From Dipteronia dyeriana (Eukaryota; Streptophyta; Magnoliopsida; Sapindales; Sapindaceae): a stretch of DNA of 64,000 nt. Every line of letters begins with the position of its first letter. Within the stretch, counting starts at the first letter, position 1. The stretch is taken from positions 51,613,288-51,677,287 of the forward strand of contig CM065296.1 of the NCBI GenBank assembly GCA_032871835.1. Reading direction: 5' to 3'. Shown here in pieces: positions 22,450 to 32,618 of the stretch. The position numbers and the translations under genes are program-made. The notes below the pieces were generated by a model. That model saw only the letters and a list, made by a program, of their open reading frames with translations. It was not told where the DNA came from and ran no database searches.

Positions 22450-24109
22450 TACTGGATATTAAATCTTAACGTTAAGTTTTCATTAGTGTTTATTGAAACA
22501 TGGCTTCTGGACAAGTCAAAATATCCAAGTTCAAAATGTGGTCATATGAGTAAATATTGTAACTTGGAGATCTATAGGCGGTCTATGAGCTCTTGGCAAT
22601 TACTGATATTCTTCACGAGGATATACTTTCTCCAATAAGGTTGTCTAGGGTATGAATGAGTAACATCAACTTATTCTATCTTTATTTAAGAGTTCAATTT
22701 TGGTTCTTTAGTGTAATGAACTAAAATTAAATAGATCGGACCTAAGTGAATCATTTGTTGATTGTAATTGGGTTGTGTCTATTGGAGCTTAAATTTAGAT
22801 AGCCCGCCATGATCCCCAATCCACACGAACTTGCATGGATCACTTGATATATTCTACCGGACCAATTTAGGGGTCCATTTAGAATTGTATTGAGGCATGT
22901 GGACTTGTTTCTTTTTGTAAGAATGAGTCTAGTTCACATGTGGACTTTTTATTAAGGTCCAATGGATTTAGTAAAATAAGAAAAATAATATATATGCCCA
23001 TATATATGAGTTGGGCGGCATGACTATTTAAAACAGCTTAATTATATTATTTTTATTTTATTATTTAATTAAATGGAAATTAATTAATTATTTAATTAAA
23101 AGTTAAAATCTTTTTCCTAGTAGGAGATGGTCTCCTAAAATTATACCATTGTTAGTAGTATAATTAATATTAAAGACTATATTTGATAAGTAGATAAAAA
23201 AAAGAATAATTTCTCTAATCAAATTAGGAAGTCTTTAATATGGTTACAAATACACTATTGAGTTGGATTAGGAGTCTTGGTGTAGGAAAGAAAAAAAGGA
23301 TTCTTGGTCATTAAGTAAATCTATCTAAGGATAGATTTCTTCTTTGAAAAGCATTCTTAACCACTAAATAAATACACCTAAGGAAAGGATTCTTGCCAAC
23401 CACGTAAATCATTCTTAGGACAGGGTTTATAATCCTAATACTTTTCCAAGAGTAAATTCAGCCAGCCCTATATATATAATTAATTAATTTCGGCCTGCTA
23501 TAGATACAATTCTTGGAGAGAATTTCGGCCAGCCCTAGTCTTTTTTAGAGAGAAGATTTCGGCTACCATAGAATTTTGAGGGAGAAAAATATGGTTTTAC
23601 TCTAAACAAAATTCGACCAACTCTAAGAAATAGTGTGTGATTCAGGAAAGAAGAAAAGGAAGAAAGAACGTTTAGTTTTAGATAGTACACTAGTAGCCTT
23701 TACATCAAAAGGCTTTGTGTACAACATCGAATAAAGGTTCACATGAGTTTCAATCAAATTGATTGATAAATCACAAGTGACCTAACGTTCTTTGTTTTCT
23801 TCTTGGAGGATTATTGTAACTAACAACGAGAAATATTTTGTTTGTTTTCATCCTCAGGTATACAATTAAAATGAGAGGAAGCCCACACTTCTAGGTGATT
23901 CACGATCGTGATTGGATTGGAAGATCTTGCAGAATCAATTCGGCGCTTGTTCAATCGTCACGAGAAAAAGGTACGACACTTTTGATATACATAAATTAAT
24001 CTAGGGTTAAGGTTCTTGTTAATGAAAAAGGGAAAATTTTTATTTAAACGCAAACCCTAATATAATAAATTTTCTCACGCTTCCACTGTACGTGTATTTT
24101 CCCTTCAAT

Positions 24110-24121
24110 TGGTATCAGAGG
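24110..24121 (+). other. Primer binding site of Copia-1 family copy
   Basis: TGGTATCAGAGG, two bases after the LTR end; initiator-Met type with a changed last base. Confidence 0.88.
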
Positions 24122-25438
24122 CTGGTTGTACCCTTGATTAGTTGATGTATGTGTTCGTGAATCTTTTTCTTTTTACTGTATATATGCATGTTTTAGAAAG
24201 AGATGGCACTCTAGGTATTCACATATATATTTACATTGGAATGTATGGATATATATATTATATATATATATTTTATATTTGATTGTTATTGCTCAATTTT
24301 GGTCCTAGAATTTCAATTTATTTTATTATGGGATTGTAACAAGAAGGGTGGTCTATCATCGCCATAATTTCCTTCTTGGTAGTTGCTAAGTTTTTATTTT
24401 ATTTTGTTGTTGTAAAAAAAAGCATAATTTTTATTTGTTTTTTTTATAATTCTTCTGTAATACACTCAAGTATCGAAGACTCGAAGGTTTGAAGAATTGG
24501 GAGCAATCGGAACAAGTTTGGGACCGTGCAAGCCATAGGAATAAACGTACGTGTGAAGAGCACGCGGCCACGTTTGTTGTGGCATGGGCTGCACACGGCA
24601 GCCCTATGGAAACCATGGGCGGCGCATGGCAGCCCTTTATGAGGTTATTGTGCGTGCACGCCCATGGGTAGTAGCCAAGGTTGCGCACGCCCACGGGAGG
24701 CACCCTAGAGATTCCAAACGATGAAGGTCGCGTGAAGACTTGTTCACCAAGAAATGAGTTTTTTGTATTCTAAGACATGTAATTTACTTGCTTTTCTAGG
24801 ATGGACCAAAACTGTAGCTATTTATATTTTTGTAAATAATGCAATGTTTGTCGTTGTTTGATAACATGTCTTATAGAATAGGAGTGCCACTCATATGTCT
24901 CTTTTGCTATGAACATGCATAGAAGGGTTTAGGTATCTAAATTGGCATCTAGATAACTTGGTAAATCATTCTTTGGAATTCGATCACACACCTAAATAAT
25001 TGTGTGGGAGAAGGTGTTTTGGAACATCTATGGCCTCCAAGTTTAGTTGAGCTTTATGTTTCGTGTAATAACCTCCAAAGATGTATCCATGAATGGAATT
25101 TAGCAAGATACTTCCTTACAAGGATAGACTAGACAATTAGCCCAAACGATATCTACACCTAAAGGAGGGATATTCATAATGGATTATATTGAAGGTCGAT
25201 AACTTGGTAACACACTCAATGTAGTTTTATTGATATCCTCCCAAGAGTTCTTATTAATAAAATTGCAAGGCTAATATTGAAAATGGTGCGAACTCCCAAA
25301 AGAGGCGTGGTATTTATGGGTGTTGGATCACCATTGAATTTTACGATTGAATTATTTTATTTATAATTCATGATAAATATTCAAAAGTGCTATATTATGA
25401 TTGTTTACTTATATAATTTTTGTTTTTAAAAAGAAATC
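24122..25438 (+). other. Copia-1 family leader, no gene seen
   Basis: 1.3 kb between PBS and gag ATG. It contains a GC-rich island at about 24530-24715 with repeated CATGGGC/GGCAGCCCTA words, and an AT palindrome near 24245. Short ORFs at 24431-24703 on both strands mirror each other and look accidental. Confidence 0.65.
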
Positions 25439-25780
25439 ATGACCCCATCCCTAATCAATATCCTAAAAGATAATACTTTAACTGATAATAATTATGTCAC
25501 AAGGAAAAGGAATATTGGGTTGTTATTGCAAGCTGAAAAAGTATAAGTTCATTCTTTATACTCCTAAACCACCTACTCCTACTAATGAATCTACTCAGGA
25601 GCAAAGAGATGAGTATCAGTAGTGGAAGTATTCTGGCTAAATGTACGTTACATTATGGCCATCATCTTCAACGTGTTGCAATAGCAACATGAAGGAATGG
25701 AGACTGTTGCCGATATAATGATGTCTCTAGAGAAGTTGTTTTCTATGAGGTCTAGGATGACTAAGAGTGAGAGAATGTAC
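25439..25780 (+). pseudogene. Copia-1 family gag stub
   Basis: The ATG at 25439 opens MTPSLINILKDNTLTDNNYV, matching the window start. A single-base change creates a stop after about 38 codons. The similarity continues out of frame to the RSRMTKRE block near 25765 and is cut at 25780 by Gypsy A. Confidence 0.8.
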
Positions 25781-25846
25781 GCTCTTGTTATTGGCCCAAC
25801 CGGAACATGCAATGGATCATTTGATGCAGCCACCTTGTTCTCATCA
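25781..25846 (-). repeat. Gypsy A 3' LTR, truncated to 66 bp
   Basis: On the minus strand it starts TGATGAGAACAAGGTGG and runs to ACAAGAGC, where it meets plus-strand Copia gag. About 680 bp of LTR are missing. Confidence 0.9.
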
Positions 25847-25859
25847 TTCCCTCCCTCTT
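25847..25859 (-). other. Polypurine tract of Gypsy A
   Basis: Minus-strand AAGAGGGAGGGAA lies directly before the LTR start. It is also translated as part of the pol frame (QEGGNDE). Confidence 0.85.
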
Positions 25860-27156
25860 GAAAAGGATTTGTCCTCAAATCGTCACCTACATCAAAAGGA
25901 GACAAATCAGAAATATTGAAGCTTGCACTAACATTGTACTCACCTGGAAGATCCAACTTGTATGCGTTGTCATTGATTCTTTTAATCACTTGAAATGGGC
26001 CATCTCCCCTTGGAAGTAGTTTAGAACTCCGCTGGGCTGGAAATCGATCCTTCCTCATATGCAACCACACCCAATCACCTGGCTCAAACACAACCTTCTT
26101 ACGCCCTTTATTTGCTTGATTGGCGTATTGCTCAGTTCGTCTCTCTACATTTTGCCGAGTCTTTTCATGGATTTGCTTAACAAAATCTGCCTTTTTCTTT
26201 CCATCCAAGTTAACATGGTCATTCACAGGTAAAGGAATTAAATCCAAAGAAGTCAATGGGTTAAAACCATACACAATTTCAAAAGGTGAAAAATGATTTA
26301 CAGAATTCACACTCCTATTATAAGCAAACTCTACATGCGGCAGACAATCCTCCCATGTTTTCAAGTTCTTTTGTATTATAGCACGCAACAAGGTAGATAA
26401 AGTCCTATTAACTACTTCAGTTTGACCATCAGTTTGTAGATGACAAGTAGTAGAAAAAAAAAGTTTAGTGCCTAACTTACCCCAGTCTTCCAAAAGTAGC
26501 TTAGGAACTTAGCATCTCTATCCGAAACAATCGTCTTAGGCATGCCATGCAATCTCACAATTTCTTTGAAAAACAAATCAGCAATATGTGATGCATCTTC
26601 TGTTCTATGATAAGGAATGAAATGTGCAATTTTAGAAAACCTATCAACTACCACATATATAGAGTCCCTACCCCTAGGCAACCTAGGTAAACCCAACACA
26701 AAATCCATAGAAATATTAATCCAAGGTCCACTAGGTATAGGCAAAAGAGTATACAATCCATGAGGCTTAATCCTATACTTGGCTTGTCTACAAGTAATGC
26801 ATTTCTCACAGATTCTTTCTACATCACGTTTCATATAAGGCCAAAAAAAATGTTCATGCAAAGTATCTAGCATCTTAGCTACACCAAAATGCCCCATCAA
26901 ACCTCTTCCATGAGCTTCTCTAACAAGCAATTCACCCAAAGAACTCTTAGGCACACATAATTTAGTTTCTCTAAACAAAAATCCATCATGCCTATAAAAT
27001 TTACCAAATGCAGCCTTTTCACATGCATTGAACACATTGCCAAAATCAGAATCTTCCACATAAAATTGTTTAATGTATTCAAAACCAAACAATTTAGCAT
27101 CCAAAGTAGAAATTAGAACGTACCTTCTTGACAGAGCATCAGCGACCACGTTTTCC

Positions 27157-28539
27157 TTACCCTTTTTTGTACTTGATCACATATGGAAATGTTTCAATGA
27201 ACTCCACCCACTTGGCATGCCTCTTATTTAGCTTGTGTTGCCCCTTTATATGCTTCAAGGACTCATGATCCGTGTGAATCACAAATTCTTTTGGCCAAAG
27301 GTAGTGTTGCCAAGTTTCCAATGCTCTAATCAAAGCGTACATCTCTTTGTCATAGGTAGGATAATTCAAGGCTGCTTCACTTATCTTCTCACTAAAATAT
27401 GCAATTGGACGACCTTCTTGCATCAGAACAACTCCAATACCTATTCTTGAAGCATCACACTCAATCTCAAAAGTTTTAGCGAAGTCAGGCAAAGCAAGCA
27501 AAGGTGCATTAGTTAATTTTTCCTTAATCAAATTAAATGCCTTTTCTTGTTCATTACCCCACTTAGAACCCACATTCTTTTTGATAACTTTGGTTAAAGG
27601 TGCAGCTACACTACTAAAATCTTTCACAAACCTCCTATAAAAACTAGTCAACCCATGAAAACTTCTCACTTGTCCCACATTGGTAGGTTTCGGCCACTCC
27701 TTAATTGCCTTAACCTTTTCTTCATCAACCCCAATTCCCTTAGCACTAATAACAAAACACAGAAATACAAGTTTATCGGTGCAAAAGGTGCACTTTTTGA
27801 GATTAGCAAACAACTTTTCTGTTCTTAAAACACCTAAAACAAGTTTTAAATGTTCAACATGCTCCTCCAAGTTTTTGCTATAAATCAGATTGTCATCAAA
27901 ATAAACAACAACAAACTGTCCAATAAAAGTACGTAAAACATGGTTCATTAATCTCATGAAAGTACTCGGTGCATTAGTTAATCCAAAAGGCAGAACTAAC
28001 CACTCATATAATCCATATTTTGTTTTGAAAGCAGTTTTCCACTCATCACATTCCTTCATCTTAATTTGATGATATCCACTTTTAAGATCAATTTTAGTAA
28101 AAAAAATAGAACCATGTAATTCATCAAGCATATCAACTAATCTAGGAAAGAGATGTCGATACTTTACAGTGATATTGTTGATGTCACGACAATCAATGCA
28201 CATCCTCCATGTTCCATCCATCTTTGGCACAAGCAATATGAAAAGGGCACAAGGACTCATGCTCTCTTGTACATACCCCTTTTCCATGAGCTCAATAACC
28301 TGCCTTTGAAGTTCCTTTGTCTCCTTAGGATTACTTCTATATGCTGGTCTATTTGGGATGGGTGCTCCGGGTACAAAGTCAATTTGGTGCTCAATCCTCC
28401 TTATTGGTGGTAAACAAATAGGCATCTCTTCGGGAAACACTTCATCAAAGTCCTGCAATAGAGAAATAACAACACTAGGCAAGGAAGGGTTAAGTTCATT
28501 AGTACTAAGGCAAGCCTCTTTGTACAAAAGTACAATCAT
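27157..28539 (-). CDS. Gypsy A reverse transcriptase and RNase H
   Basis: Open for 460 codons. [48 protein letters not shown] (catalytic Asp), [20 protein letters not shown], and [13 protein letters not shown], the YxDD motif (family wording YFDDILIYS; here Ile to Asn follows DD). RNase [19 protein letters not shown] (first Asp), [21 protein letters not shown] and [16 protein letters not shown]. The ORF ends at a stop seven bases before the integrase frame, where VADALS continues after a one-base shift in an A-run. It is the longest intact enzyme frame of this family in the window. Confidence 0.92.
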   Translation of the reverse strand: MIVLLYKEACLSTNELNPSLPSVVISLLQDFDEVFPEEMPICLPPIRRIEHQIDFVPGAPIPNRPAYRSNPKETKELQRQVIELMEKGYVQESMSPCALFILLVPKMDGTWRMCIDCRDINNITVKYRHLFPRLVDMLDELHGSIFFTKIDLKSGYHQIKMKECDEWKTAFKTKYGLYEWLVLPFGLTNAPSTFMRLMNHVLRTFIGQFVVVYFDDNLIYSKNLEEHVEHLKLVLGVLRTEKLFANLKKCTFCTDKLVFLCFVISAKGIGVDEEKVKAIKEWPKPTNVGQVRSFHGLTSFYRRFVKDFSSVAAPLTKVIKKNVGSKWGNEQEKAFNLIKEKLTNAPLLALPDFAKTFEIECDASRIGIGVVLMQEGRPIAYFSEKISEAALNYPTYDKEMYALIRALETWQHYLWPKEFVIHTDHESLKHIKGQHKLNKRHAKWVEFIETFPYVIKYKKG

Positions 28540-28763
28540 TGGCTGATTTGAAAATAGAGCCTTTTTGACCTCACTCTCCCTTGCATAAAAGCTTACTTGT
28601 TTTCTCTCTTTCTATTTCTCAACAACCTCTTTTTCTTTTTCATCTTTTTTTTGTCTTTTTTTGCTATTTTAGAATCTTTTTCTTTTCTCTCTCTTTCTTT
28701 TGAACTCTCACTCTCACTCTCTTTTTTGACATCTCTCTCTTTTCTTAACCTTACTTGATATTC
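28540..28763 (-). pseudogene. Gypsy A charged linker between protease and RT
   Basis: Encodes a Lys/Glu/Arg-rich low-complexity segment (KERERKEKD-like) followed by the [19 protein letters not shown] lead-in to RT. A stop (TAG) and length changes in A-runs disrupt it. The same segment is nearly open in Gypsy C (about 47310-47520). Confidence 0.75.
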
Positions 28764-29738
28764 TTACACTTGTTTTGGGGTTAAAGGTACAAGAGTAATT
28801 GATTTATTATTGAGTGCAAAAGAGTATCTATTGGTATACCCATCATGGGTCACATGCCTATCGAACTGCCATGGTCTCCCCAAAGGGATATGGCTCACAA
28901 TCATTGGTACCACATCACAAAATACTTTATCTTTGTACTTTCCAATTGAAAATGTCACTAACACTTGTTTAGTCACCTTGATTTCCCCACTATCATTTAA
29001 CCACTGTAACTTATATGGTTTTGGATGCCTCAAAGTGGCTAAATTCAATTTCTCCACAAAATTAGTGCTAGCCACATTAGTACAACTCCCCCCATCAATG
29101 ATCATGCTACATACCTTATCATTAACATGGCAGCGGGTATGAAAAATGTTGTCACGTTGTACTTCATCATCTTCCTTGGCTTGAGCACTAAGAGCTCTTC
29201 TCGCCACCAAAATATCTCCGTCCACCGGATATTCAATATCACTTGTATCCTCCAAAAGTGGCATTGACTCATCATTAGATTCACCCTCAGATTCGATCTC
29301 ACCATCATCCTTCAAAATCGATACTCTCTTGTTTGGGCATTGAGATGCAATATAACCTGCTCCCAAACTTTTAAAGCAATTAATGTAACGATTTCTAAAA
29401 GGTTGAGAATCTAATGTACCTTGTTTTAATGTGCCTCTGGCTTTATGATCTCTGGAAGGTTCGGCCTTAGCCTTGGCCTTGAAACTAGGCTGGTCATTCC
29501 TCTTGCTCCAATTCGATTTCCATGATGATGAAGAACCCGAATTTTGCTCAACCTGTGTGGAACTCTTTCTCTTCAACTGTTGTTCCACCTTAATTGCCAT
29601 GTGTACCATGTCACTTAATTCAACATAATGTTGCAACTCCACCACATTTGCTATGTCTCGGTTTAGTCCATTTAAAAACCTAGCCATAGTAGCCTCTCGG
29701 TCTTCCTCTACATCAGCTCGAATCATGGCTATCTCCAT
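28764..29738 (-). CDS. Gypsy A gag C-terminus, zinc knuckle and protease
   Basis: Open for 324 codons. Gag end (ATMARFLNGLNRDIANVVEL), a Ser-rich spacer, then the nucleocapsid knuckle, reading CFKSLGAGYIASQC: the second Cys and the His of C-x2-C-x4-H-x4-C are replaced by Ser and Tyr (Gypsy B keeps CFKCLGAGHIASQC). An acidic stretch and the aspartic protease follow: SMIIDGGSCTNVAS with catalytic Asp in DGGS, and a later IPLGRPW flap/end motif. The upstream gag frame is offset by a frameshift near 29740. Confidence 0.88.
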   Translation of the reverse strand: MEIAMIRADVEEDREATMARFLNGLNRDIANVVELQHYVELSDMVHMAIKVEQQLKRKSSTQVEQNSGSSSSWKSNWSKRNDQPSFKAKAKAEPSRDHKARGTLKQGTLDSQPFRNRYINCFKSLGAGYIASQCPNKRVSILKDDGEIESEGESNDESMPLLEDTSDIEYPVDGDILVARRALSAQAKEDDEVQRDNIFHTRCHVNDKVCSMIIDGGSCTNVASTNFVEKLNLATLRHPKPYKLQWLNDSGEIKVTKQVLVTFSIGKYKDKVFCDVVPMIVSHIPLGRPWQFDRHVTHDGYTNRYSFALNNKSITLVPLTPKQV

Positions 29739-30466
29739 CTCCTTGTAGTAATCTTACAACACACTTAGACCCTTGAGTAAGGGTTTGTAATTTTTGAAAC
29801 AAACCCCTATAATAGTGACTCGGAATGAAACGCTTCCTCATGATAGCTTTCATCTCCTCCCAAGCCTCAATAGGTCTTTCTCCATTCCGTCTTCTACTCA
29901 CAATCAATTGATCCCACCAAACGATAGCATAATTAGTAAAATCTATGGCAGCCAACTTTACCTTCTTTAATTCAGAATAGTCATGACAGTCAAATACCAA
30001 TTCTATTCTTTTCTCCCACTTTAAATAAGCTTCGGGATCAGTTTTACCTTGGAACGTTGGGATTTTCACCTTTATACTACCCAAATTATTATCAGCCCTT
30101 TCTCCATATCTATCTCCTCTATACCCATACCTATCTTCTCTATTCCCATACCTAATTCCTCTACCTCCCATTTCACGCCTCAAACTGCCCGCACCCACAT
30201 TGGACATGCGATAACCCTTCTCTAGGTCATTCCCATAATCATCTTCATAATCATCCCTATGTGGGTTTATTTCTCTTCGTTCCACATTAGGAACCCTAAT
30301 TGGTTGCACCCTTTGTGAACTAGACTCCACCTTATCTATCCTATCATGCACCTCACCAATCTTAATCTCCATCCGCTCCATTTTTTTATGTGGCTTTATA
30401 CAAAAAAATAAGATCTATCGTTTCTGGTGCATCATCAGATAAGTCTCTGCTTTTATCTTATGACAT
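29713..30466 (-). pseudogene. Gypsy A gag N-terminal part
   Basis: By comparison with B the natural ATG is at 30466, but a stop follows at codon 3; the open part begins at 30381. It encodes MERMEIKIGEVHDRIDKVES, an Arg/Gly/Tyr-rich spacer (RYGNREDRYGYRGDRYG) and the retrotransposon-gag domain (KIPTFQGKTDPEAYLKWEK ... FDCHDYSELKKVKLAA ... RRRNGERPIEAWEEMK). It loses frame at SKCVV, where B continues EDYYKEMD. Confidence 0.85.
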
Positions 30467-30834
30467 ATTTGAAACTTGCAAAACAAAAGAAATTAGTAAG
30501 CCTCACAAACACTCCCTCACGTGTTTACTCTCAAAGATGGTGGCACTCACACTCATGTTTTCACTCAATTGTTTGGCTTTTACCCTTCGATGAGCTCACA
30601 CACTCTTACCTTTTCCACTATTTGTTAACTCTTTCAGTTCTTCCTTCTTTTATTTTTTGACTTCTACGGACACTCACAAGAAGTACAAGAAAAATAGAAG
30701 TAACAAAACAAAAGGACAAGAATAATGAAGACGAAATTCTTTAGCTAGAAATTTTTTTTTTTGAATATCAATGCACAAAATCAAGATTAGGAATAGAAAT
30801 AGTTGATATAGGTTCAGCTACACAACCCAAAAAA

Positions 30835-31020
30835 AAATTGTACTTTTTTTTACCGACCTTGATCAAGTGAAAATCAATCAAGTTTTTTTTTCCGACCTTG
30901 ATCAAGTGGACTCAAGCAAGCTTTTGGTACTTTTTTTTCTTGGTACCGGATTTGATCAAACGATGTTTTTTTTTTACCGACCTTGATCAAGTGGACTCAA
31001 GCAAACCTTTTTTTTTGTTG
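30835..31020 (-). repeat. Gypsy A leader tandem repeats with T/A runs
   Basis: The words CCGACCTTGATCAAGT and GGACTCAAGCAA recur about four times, separated by runs of 7-10 T (A on the sense strand). The equivalent block in B is at 35004-35175. It lies between PBS and gag; function unknown. Confidence 0.8.
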
Positions 31021-31096
31021 AAACAAATGAATACAGAGAAGAGAAAGAACAATGATAGATTAAACCTGATTTAGAAGCCTAAGCTTTGATAACAAC

Positions 31097-31840
31097 TGAT
31101 ATGAACCTCACCAAGAGCCGTGAGACCCGGAACAAATATATGGTAACGAAGGATCGTTTTCTAACCAAGTTTACAAACAAGAACGTTATCGAACCGCGAC
31201 CCGTTACCTATAAGGAGGTAAGAACCAACAGTATCAAGAAGTTGAAGACGACACACTCAAGAACAAGAAGAAGATGTGAGTGATAAGTCAAGTTTTCAGT
31301 ACCAAAAAGAGATGAACTCTCACAATTTTTTTATTCAATTCAAGTCTATCGAATTACATCCAATTCGTTCCTTTATATACTAAAACCCTAAACGAAAAGA
31401 AAGGCTTCAAGCCATCCTAAAAGGAAACAAGATAATTCGGCCATTAAGGCCTTATAGTCAGAAGAAAACTAATTCGAGAAACAGACTTGCTCCCTAATTG
31501 GAAAGCTAAATCTGGAAACAAATCAACCCCTTAATTTGGGAAACAAATCAACTATTATTCTTTGGAAATTAAAAGGGAATAAATCAGCCAAAGTTGACTC
31601 TTCTCCTAGCTTGTGCCACACACCCAAGTCTTCCTTATTCGGCCCAATCAATTGCCTTGATGTCATTAATTATGCCTTGGTCTTCATGTGGGCTTATCTT
31701 GGACTTCAACAATTCAAAATCAGCCCAAGTGTCTTGAATTAGGCCATTTAGTGCTTCTTTGAATCTCTTAGCTCTTGCCCTTGTTATTGGCCCAACCGGA
31801 ACATGCAATGGATCATTTGATGCAGCCGCCTTGTTCTCAT
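31097..31840 (-). repeat. Gypsy A 5' LTR
   Basis: Homologous to 34174-34922 in inverse orientation. The inner end is intact (TTCATATCA on the minus strand), followed by a degenerate PBS TGTTATCAAAGC at 31082-31093. The outer end reads ATGAGAACAAGG without the first TG, where it meets SIRE-like sequence. A TATA box (GTATATAAAG, minus strand) lies at 31371-31380. Confidence 0.9.
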
Positions 31841-32605
31841 AACCGAACTCCGAATTTGAATCCGTTTGAAGATTATAAACCAAGACTCCCTCACAAACAT
31901 GGAAATATAAAAAACTTAACCCAGAAAATAAGAATTCGAGTCAATATATGAAGACGAAGACAATGTATGCAACATGAGTTTAAAGTGTAGTATCTTTTGA
32001 CTTAGAACTCGAAATCAATAGTATGAGTAACAGAAATGAACAGAACTTAATCATGAATAATCTAAGAGTAAAATCAAGTTCAAGATCCATGTTATACAAA
32101 CATATAAATAAACAAACACATTTCACACAAGAATGCAAACTACATAGAGTTAGTCTCCAATCATGCATTTTCCAAAACATGTTACTTTCATACCAATGCA
32201 TGAGTATTCAACTTCAAGTTTGTGAATGTGTTATACCAAATGATGCGCTATGATGTTGGGACACAAATGTGTGAATTGTGTGTGTGTATGCATTTAATGA
32301 TGCACAACTAAGCAGGGACACATGAATTAATTGTGTGTGTGTGCGCATTTAATGATGCACAACTAAGCAGGGACACATATGAATGAATTTTATGTGTGTG
32401 CGCTTATGCCTTGCAAGAGGAAGAAGAATCTCAATCCTTAGCATCCAAGAATAGTGCCAATCCTTTTGAAGGCAAACTTTGCATCATGAGAAGTTAATTT
32501 TCTTCCTTGAAGCTCTTATCATAACGAACCACTTAAGAAACTAAGCATTACAAAGAAATGAGGTTTTGTTATGGAATCAAGCCAACACAAATCTAAAACC
32601 TAACA
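31841..32605 (-). repeat. SIRE-like 3' LTR, outer end missing
   Basis: On the minus strand the LTR starts TGTTAGGTTTTAGATTTG right after the PPT. Its far end is not found: no match to the 5' LTR remnant (45153-45215) is seen, and it abuts the Gypsy A LTR at 31840. It contains the tandem repeat at 32273-32405. Confidence 0.7.
32273..32405. repeat. Tandem repeat, units of 51-55 bp
   Basis: Units 32273-32323 and 32324-32378 share GTGTGTGTATGCATTTAAT-like starts, ATGATGCACAACTAAGCAGG and end GGACACAT; a third partial unit runs to 32405. TG-rich microsatellite cores vary between units. Confidence 0.9.
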
Positions 32606-32618
32606 ATCTCCCTCTTTG
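32606..32618 (-). other. Polypurine tract of SIRE-like Copia
   Basis: Minus-strand AAAGAGGGAGAT directly before the LTR start TGTTAGG. Confidence 0.85.

Larger units (their letters stand above)
20973..24107 (+). repeat. Copia-1 family 5' LTR with nested solo LTR
   Basis: Starts TGCTGGGATTATGCTCG (family TGTTAGGATTATGC) and ends TTTTCCCTTCA before the PBS. Without the nested 807-bp LTR and one TSD copy it is about 2.32 kb, much longer than the deleted 874-bp LTR at 3663-4536. AT-rich, with ATTTCGGCC-type repeats near 23487-23560. Confidence 0.85.
20973..25780 (+). mobile_element. Copia-1 family second copy, 5' part only
   Basis: LTR (20973-24107), PBS, 1.3-kb leader and a gag stub ending at 25780, where a truncated minus-strand Gypsy LTR begins. 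It is homologous to the Copia-1 element at the window start. Its LTR received a solo Gypsy LTR. Confidence 0.85.
25781..27149 (-). pseudogene. Gypsy A integrase
   Basis: Two frames joined by a shift near 26490. First part (27149-26472): the end of RNase H ([11 protein letters not shown]), an HHCC zinc domain ([17 protein letters not shown] ... CEKCITCRQ), [10 protein letters not shown] (first Asp) and [14 protein letters not shown] (second Asp). Second part (26493-25781): [16 protein letters not shown] with the catalytic Glu, [16 protein letters not shown], the GPY-like [14 protein letters not shown] ... GDGPFQVI and [16 protein letters not shown]. The frame crosses the PPT into the LTR ([14 protein letters not shown]), then runs on into antisense Copia gag. 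One frameshift is the only obvious lesion. Confidence 0.9.
25781..31840 (-). mobile_element. Gypsy A, CRM-like retrotransposon, minus strand
   Basis: Read on the minus strand: 5' LTR (31840-31097), degenerate PBS, leader, gag with zinc knuckle, protease, RT, RNase H, integrase, PPT and the first 66 bp of the 3' LTR. RT before integrase makes it Ty3/Gypsy. There is no chromodomain after the integrase; the frame enters the LTR and ends in a GPITRARA tail, which resembles CRM-type chromoviruses. The 3' LTR is cut at the Copia gag junction. Confidence 0.9.

Noticed and set aside
24489..24671. 60-codon ORF and its minus mirror in the GC-rich leader island
   Set aside because: Both strands open because of GC-rich composition; no conservation to judge by.
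32023..32253. 76-codon ORF in the SIRE-like 3' LTR and its minus mirror
   Set aside because: Lies in LTR sequence, no motif, mirrored by an equally long ORF.
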